Source: a delta proteobacterium NaphS2
Lineage (GTDB): Bacteria; Desulfobacterota; DSM-4660; Desulfatiglandales; Desulfatiglandaceae
Direction of reading: 5' to 3'
Length of the DNA: 47,653 nucleotides
Assembly (NCBI GenBank): GCA_000179315.1
Contig: ADZZ01000633.1
Span: 1 to 47,653 of the forward strand
A model generated the notes under the pieces. The model was not told where the DNA came from. It worked only from the letters and a program-made list of their open reading frames with translations, and did no database searches. The first letter of the stretch is position 1. Each line of letters starts with the position of its first letter. This document shows positions 43,774-47,653 of the stretch, piece by piece. The position numbers and the translations under genes are program-made.

Positions 43774-45618
43774 CTATTGGCTTATGATAACTTGGTCTTC
43801 ATGAAACAATGATTTTTCTATTAGAATATTTTTAGTGCCTTCAGGATCAGCAGTAAATAGCAGAATGCGTAGGTTTTCAACAGCTCTTGAAAAGGAAACG
43901 TAAGCAAGCCTGGTTGATCTGTCGAGCTGTCCTTCTGTTGGATTTCCGGCTATCTCTGGTACAAGCATTTTTGTGAAGCTATATAGGTTCCATGCTGCTT
44001 CAATATCGTCATAAACGACAACAACGTTTTTATATTCTTCGCCTTTCACACCGTGTTGAGTGCTGTATGGTGTGTGTTCATTTATAAATTCGACATATGG
44101 CTCGATTTCACCGGTACGCATTTTAAAAAAATCATCAACTAGCCATTCTTCCTTATCTATTTCATGTAAATCCTTGTTGTATTCTTCATTACGCGGTGAT
44201 CTTTCAAGGTGCTGAGAAAGTCGTTCTGAGACCTCAATGATTTCGTTTTCCTGACAATATAATAAAATCTCTTGGAGGGTATTGTTTGACCATTTTTCCA
44301 ATAGTTCCTCAATAAGGCTTCTAGCCAAATTCCTCATTTTTCGAAGTGATTTTGTAGCATTTTTGCCTTTTGGATTGAATGTCGGGCTTGAATTTCTCAG
44401 GATATCCAAGACTTCCTTTTGATTATTTGCCTTGTGCGCAATCAGCAAAGGGGATATCACTTTAAGAAATGGTTTTAACAAAAAGTGATCACCAGACTCA
44501 TAGTCTTCTTGAGCGCGTGTTGAAGCGTATAAGCCGGTAAATAATTTTTGGAGTGTTTCAAATCCAAGACGTTTAGCAATCATTTGTCTAACTAAGAACA
44601 AATATTTGGTTTCCTCATTCTCATGAAGGCCCCAGATTTTAAGAGTTTCGTTAAATTTGCTAGAAACTCTGTCAATTTGTTCGTCCGTGTATCGCTTTCT
44701 TGGGCCTTCCGGCTGCTCTGCAGCAACAAGCCTTATCTCCACACTCCCTTCAAGCTTTGATACTTCGCCAGCAGAAACTTGTTGAATGTCCGTTCTAAAT
44801 GCATTCAGGAGATTAACTACAGCTTTTGAACACCTAAAATTTTCTTCCTTCTTTATTAATTTGAACCCTTCTGGCCCTGAAAAATTTCCAGCCCGTTTAT
44901 CGTAAATTTGCTGAACAGGATCACCAAAATATCCAACAATAGGCAAGTTGCTTCCAGAACATAGTGTATTAAGTGCCGTTACAATTTCGGGAAAAGTATC
45001 CTGTGCCTCGTCTACAAAAACATAGGGATATTTTTGAGCCATTATTTTTTGAAGGATCGCGTTATTGGTGATTAGATGTCCGGCTATGGCTATAATGTCA
45101 TCATGACTGAGCTGCCCTTCGCTATAGTTACTGAATGTTGAATTATCACTGTATGAGAAATCTGATATCTCTTGAAGAAATTTTATATCCTCTTGCAGGG
45201 AGGCAATCTTTTCCCTTGCGGCAACAGCTTTCTTACTGTTTCCTCCATTATCGTCTTCCCGTTTCTTAGCGATTTGAGCTGGAATGTGATGGTCAATGAG
45301 GGTTTTTCTTATATCTGTCGAAAACCTATTAATGACAGTCCATAAAAAGCTGTGAAGGGTTGAAACATAAAAAATTTCATCGAAATTGAGACGACTGAAT
45401 ATTACGCCAACCGCACGGTTTGTGTATGTGATGCATAGTATCTTTTGATCTTTTTTCCTGAGTTCATCAGCTTTTGAATCGCGTATGTAAGAAAGAGCTG
45501 TTAATAAGGATTGAGTTTTTCCAGAACCTGCGCCTGAAATAACGGAAAAGCTACGGTTTTCGTCAATACACTCTTTGATCTCTGTATCCGCTTTGGTTGG
45601 GATTAGATTTGAGCTCAT
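43774..45618 (-). CDS. gajB: UvrD/Rep-like helicase, GajB-like
   Basis: A 614-aa superfamily-1 helicase. Walker A is SGAGSGKTQSLLT (residues 28-40); Ia is ILCITYTNRAV; Walker B is YVFVDEAQDTF; motif III is IVGYFGDPVQQIY; motif IV is KKEENFRCSKAVV; late motifs are YSTQHGVKGEEYKNVVVVYDD (outlined) and RLAYVSFSRAVENL. Its ATG overlaps the stop of the TOPRIM gene (ATGA at 45615-45618). An OLD-family nuclease followed directly by such a helicase is the arrangement of the Gabija anti-phage system. The assignment rests on gene order and motifs, without a similarity search. Confidence 0.87.
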   Translation of the reverse strand: MSSNLIPTKADTEIKECIDENRSFSVISGAGSGKTQSLLTALSYIRDSKADELRKKDQKILCITYTNRAVGVIFSRLNFDEIFYVSTLHSFLWTVINRFSTDIRKTLIDHHIPAQIAKKREDDNGGNSKKAVAAREKIASLQEDIKFLQEISDFSYSDNSTFSNYSEGQLSHDDIIAIAGHLITNNAILQKIMAQKYPYVFVDEAQDTFPEIVTALNTLCSGSNLPIVGYFGDPVQQIYDKRAGNFSGPEGFKLIKKEENFRCSKAVVNLLNAFRTDIQQVSAGEVSKLEGSVEIRLVAAEQPEGPRKRYTDEQIDRVSSKFNETLKIWGLHENEETKYLFLVRQMIAKRLGFETLQKLFTGLYASTRAQEDYESGDHFLLKPFLKVISPLLIAHKANNQKEVLDILRNSSPTFNPKGKNATKSLRKMRNLARSLIEELLEKWSNNTLQEILLYCQENEIIEVSERLSQHLERSPRNEEYNKDLHEIDKEEWLVDDFFKMRTGEIEPYVEFINEHTPYSTQHGVKGEEYKNVVVVYDDIEAAWNLYSFTKMLVPEIAGNPTEGQLDRSTRLAYVSFSRAVENLRILLFTADPEGTKNILIEKSLFHEDQVIISQ

Positions 45619-46496
45619 GAGATGGGTGCCTCCTGAATTGTTTCAAGCTGATTTCCCATCTTTGACTTGAGCCAATTTAATCCGACCTTGATGTAATGAG
45701 GTACTTCCCAATCCTCTTCCAAAAAAACAATGTCTAATGCGAATTCCGCTTTTTTAAAATTGGCCGATTTTACCAAGTTATAAATCTGCTCATAATCTTT
45801 ATCGTAATCGCCTTCGACTGTTATAGAAGTCGTAACTTTTCCGTCTTTAAACAGGGTCAGATTTTCGTAGATAAAAGCTTCCTCGAAGGTTCTACCATGC
45901 ATTTTTTCATTTACCTGATATCCATCTACAGTTACTGGTTTTTGGAAGGTTAGATAACAACAGCTATCTGCAAGAATCTGGTCTGCATCTTTCTTATTTT
46001 TTAGCTGTTCAACAGTAATATTCTTATCATAGAAAAACTTAAGGCAGGCGTTAGATGTCTTAGCACCTGGTGTATCTGCCCTGCATGATTTTCTGGAGTC
46101 ATTGGGATCGATAGAATCACAATCCGTTATAATAAGGTAGGGTATCCCGATAAACTTAAAGAGGTCGGCAAAACGGTGAGCGTATGCTCCACCGACTTCG
46201 AGAACGGTCAAATAACAGAATTCAAGCTCCTTTGCTTCCTTTTCAATCATTTTTGGGAGTAGGAGCTTTTCAGCAATACCCTCAACAAGAACAGCAGCAT
46301 CTGCAAAAAACAGATCACAATGTGTGAGTTTCAAGTACTGTTTAAGGAATTTCAGAGTCTCGCTTCTGTTATCTTCTCCCTCTTGATCCGAAGTGTTTTT
46401 GGGCTGAAAATCCTGGAGGCTTATAACAGTTGATGCGTGAAGAGTTTTCACCTCTTCAGGACATTCCCCTTTCGTTTGACATCGCTTAAAATACCT
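45615..46496 (-). CDS. gajA: OLD-family TOPRIM nuclease, GajA-like (3' exon)
   Basis: 294 codons (293 aa plus stop) downstream of a group II intron. After RYFKRCQTKGECPEEVK comes a linker, then the TOPRIM domain: KLTHCDLFFADAAVLVEGIAEKLLLPKMI (outlined; catalytic Glu in VEG) and the IPYLIITDCDSID acidic pair. The ABC-type ATPase half expected upstream would lie beyond the intron, outside the window. The frame fits the exon start exactly (882 bases). In Gabija, GajA is a DNA endonuclease controlled by nucleotides. The local ATG-like start at 46451 (a GTG) is probably not used. Confidence 0.83.
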   Translation of the reverse strand, partial: RYFKRCQTKGECPEEVKTLHASTVISLQDFQPKNTSDQEGEDNRSETLKFLKQYLKLTHCDLFFADAAVLVEGIAEKLLLPKMIEKEAKELEFCYLTVLEVGGAYAHRFADLFKFIGIPYLIITDCDSIDPNDSRKSCRADTPGAKTSNACLKFFYDKNITVEQLKNKKDADQILADSCCYLTFQKPVTVDGYQVNEKMHGRTFEEAFIYENLTLFKDGKVTTSITVEGDYDKDYEQIYNLVKSANFKKAEFALDIVFLEEDWEVPHYIKVGLNWLKSKMGNQLETIQEAPIS

Positions 46497-46621
46497 GTCG
46501 AGTAGACCGGTTTCTTCAGCAACCTTAACGCAATATGCCTCAGACTACGCCCTCGCCGCACGCGGCTACTACGTATCATAAGACCACATGAGATTGGTAG
46601 CAGTTGGCCCCGGCCCCTCCC

Positions 46622-46655
46622 AGAACCGTGCTTGCGCTATTTACGCACACGGCTC
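46622..46655 (-). ncRNA. group II intron domain V
   Basis: On the minus strand, GAGCCGTGTGCG, then AAATAGC, then a closing arm GCAAGCACGGTTCT: a 34-nt hairpin with the catalytic triad-type AGC region. It matches the canonical domain V form. Confidence 0.88.
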
Positions 46656-46675
46656 CTCATGAGTACGCTTCACGA

Positions 46676-47653
46676 TTAAGCGAAAAGGTTTACCGTAATA
46701 CGGGGTTGCGGCAGAGGAAACTTTTTAAGAAGTAGGTTAAACTTCTCCCAGTTCATACACCCTCGTTTACCTCGCCTGTTCAGCCATTTGAACAACAGAC
46801 GATGAACCTCATAGGAAAACCGGTTGAGACCTTTTGAATTGTCCGTGACTCCGTAGTAGGCAAAGTGTCCCTGCAATTTCGAGCCTACCTTACCCATTAG
46901 CTCATCGGTCGGCAGGGTCCGGTTGGCTTTCAGCCAATCCCTAAACATCCGAATTTTGGCGGTAAACTTCTTGCGAGAAGTGATCCGTTTCATCCGGAAT
47001 TTCCTGCCGTTCCTGGACCGGCTGCAGTAGTGCGTGAATCCAAGAAAATCAAAGGTAGACGCCTTGCCACCGCGGCTATCGGCCTTGGATTGTGCATATG
47101 GACCAAATTCGATGGTCTTCGTCTTTTCAGGCGATATCTCAAGGCCAAACTTGGAAAGTCGCAGATCCAGTTCCTTTCGGAACCGTATCGCATCTGCCTC
47201 ACGCTCGAAACATACAACAAAGTCATCGGCGTAACGGATTATCCGACTTTGGCCATGACAGCCCTGCTGAAACACTCGCGTGAACCAGATGTCCAGACTG
47301 TAATGCAGATAGATATTGGCAAGTACTGGTGAAATAATCCCGCCCTGAGGCGTTCCTTTGTCACTGGCAATCTCTTTGCCTTCCTCCATTATACCTGCTT
47401 TGAGAAACCGCTTGACGTAGCGCAACACTCGTTTATCTGCTATTCGGTGGCCGAGAAATTTAATCATCCAATCGTGATCAACATTATCAAAGAACCCTTT
47501 GATATCTGCGTCCACAATATAGTGAACCCGGCATCCCTCAACCTCTTTGCTGAGTGCCCTCAACGCGTCATGACACCCGCGACCGGGCCGAAATCCATAC
47601 GAATCGTCAATGAAATCCTGCTCGTAGATCGCCGAAAGCACCCGTGTCAATCC
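46676..47653 (-). CDS. ltrA: group II intron reverse transcriptase/maturase (partial)
   Basis: At least 325 residues, open to the window edge. RT motifs in order: SYGFRPGRGCHDAL, YIVDADIKGFFDNVDH (first catalytic Asp), GTPQGGIISPVLANIYLH, RIIRYADDFVVCF (YADD box), LEISPEKTKTIEFG, and FDFLGFTHYCSRSR. A maturase/thumb region follows (GHFAYYGVTDNSKGL). It ends with FPLPQPRITVNLFA and has no HNH endonuclease domain. The first residues are missing. It splices and mobilises its own intron. Confidence 0.95.
   Translation of the reverse strand, partial: GLTRVLSAIYEQDFIDDSYGFRPGRGCHDALRALSKEVEGCRVHYIVDADIKGFFDNVDHDWMIKFLGHRIADKRVLRYVKRFLKAGIMEEGKEIASDKGTPQGGIISPVLANIYLHYSLDIWFTRVFQQGCHGQSRIIRYADDFVVCFEREADAIRFRKELDLRLSKFGLEISPEKTKTIEFGPYAQSKADSRGGKASTFDFLGFTHYCSRSRNGRKFRMKRITSRKKFTAKIRMFRDWLKANRTLPTDELMGKVGSKLQGHFAYYGVTDNSKGLNRFSYEVHRLLFKWLNRRGKRGCMNWEKFNLLLKKFPLPQPRITVNLFA

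Larger units (their letters stand above)
46497..47653 (-). mobile_element. group II intron in gajA (3' part, runs off right edge)
   Basis: Contains a reverse transcriptase gene and, 20 bases after its stop, a 34-nt domain V. The 3' end is placed after the motif CTACTCGAC (46505-46497), which commonly ends such introns; the following AGG is in frame with the TOPRIM exon. The intron lies in the same sense as the host gene, so splicing could restore it. From domain V to this 3' end there are 124 bases, longer than a usual domain VI. Confidence 0.8.

Noticed and set aside
1-47653. CRISPR arrays, tRNA or rRNA genes, integron integrase, attI
   Set aside because: No regularly spaced short direct repeats, no cloverleaf or rRNA-like segment and no intI-type gene with its extra domain were seen; the recombinase in the element is XerC/D-like.
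46497-47653. Group IIC-attC intron, the class that targets attC
   Set aside because: This intron lies in the middle of the nuclease gene, not next to an attC box, so attC targeting is not supported here.

Overview
The window is a long stretch of an integron cassette array, read from right to left. Most genes lie on the minus strand, and each gene or gene pair is followed on its left by an imperfect palindrome bounded by RYYYAAC/GTTRRRY boxes (attC). I count 26 such sites. In the best ones (e.g. 11240, 19149, 34306, 39301) the minus-strand left arm carries an extra C and an extra A relative to the right arm, which is the usual attC asymmetry, so all array sites point the same way. No integron integrase is in view; it would lie beyond the right edge, or the array is intI-less. 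The host is probably an environmental Gram-negative bacterium; a Desulfobacterota-like lineage is a guess from gene style only.

Layout, left to right: (1) 1-1690, 5' part of a transposase gene and its upstream region. (2) 1694-5435, cassettes with a MazF/RHH toxin-antitoxin pair, three membrane proteins, an ORF-poor cassette and a pRiA4b ORF-3-like protein. (3) 7865-12442, a TIR-like protein, a 477-aa unknown, an alpha/beta hydrolase, an unknown and a secreted protein. (4) 15075-19205, a small cassette gene destroyed by an insertion sequence that itself carries a second one. (5) 19240-23454, a split membrane-protein gene with a secreted partner and a small SH3-like protein. (6) 25916-34372, a DUF4145-like protein, a PAPS-reductase-like protein, a MarR-GNAT/MaoC divergent pair, a secreted protein, a TIR protein, a two-component system whose regulator carries a nucleotide-glycosidase-like effector, and a zinc-ribbon-like protein. 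(7) 36869-39380, an old yellow enzyme and a frameshifted PIN-like gene. (8) 41951-47653, a methyltransferase, an ORF-less cassette with degenerate repeats, and a Gabija-like pair (OLD/TOPRIM nuclease plus UvrD-like helicase) whose nuclease gene is interrupted by a group II intron.

The most striking feature is a 2449/2450-bp element present six times (5436, 12626, 19311, 23455, 34373, 39381), nearly identical and always in the same orientation, opposite to the array. It encodes a tyrosine recombinase, whose catalytic C-terminus is out of frame at an A9 run in all six copies, and an IS91-family HUH transposase. Its right end is itself a complete attC-like hairpin, oriented opposite to the array's attCs. 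Five copies sit exactly in the outer RYYYAAC box (1L) of an array attC, on the gene side of the hairpin. The sixth sits at a look-alike GTTATGT site inside a reading frame, and removing 2449 bp restores that frame perfectly. This looks like a rolling-circle transposable element that specialises in integron attC sites and carries an attC mimic.

Functionally the array is a store of likely defence or stress genes (toxin-antitoxin, two TIR-type proteins, Gabija-like pair, sensor kinase with nucleotide-cleaving-type effector) mixed with small metabolic enzymes and unknowns. It is being remodelled by at least four kinds of mobile DNA: the attC-targeting element, two DDE insertion sequences, a MITE and a group II intron.
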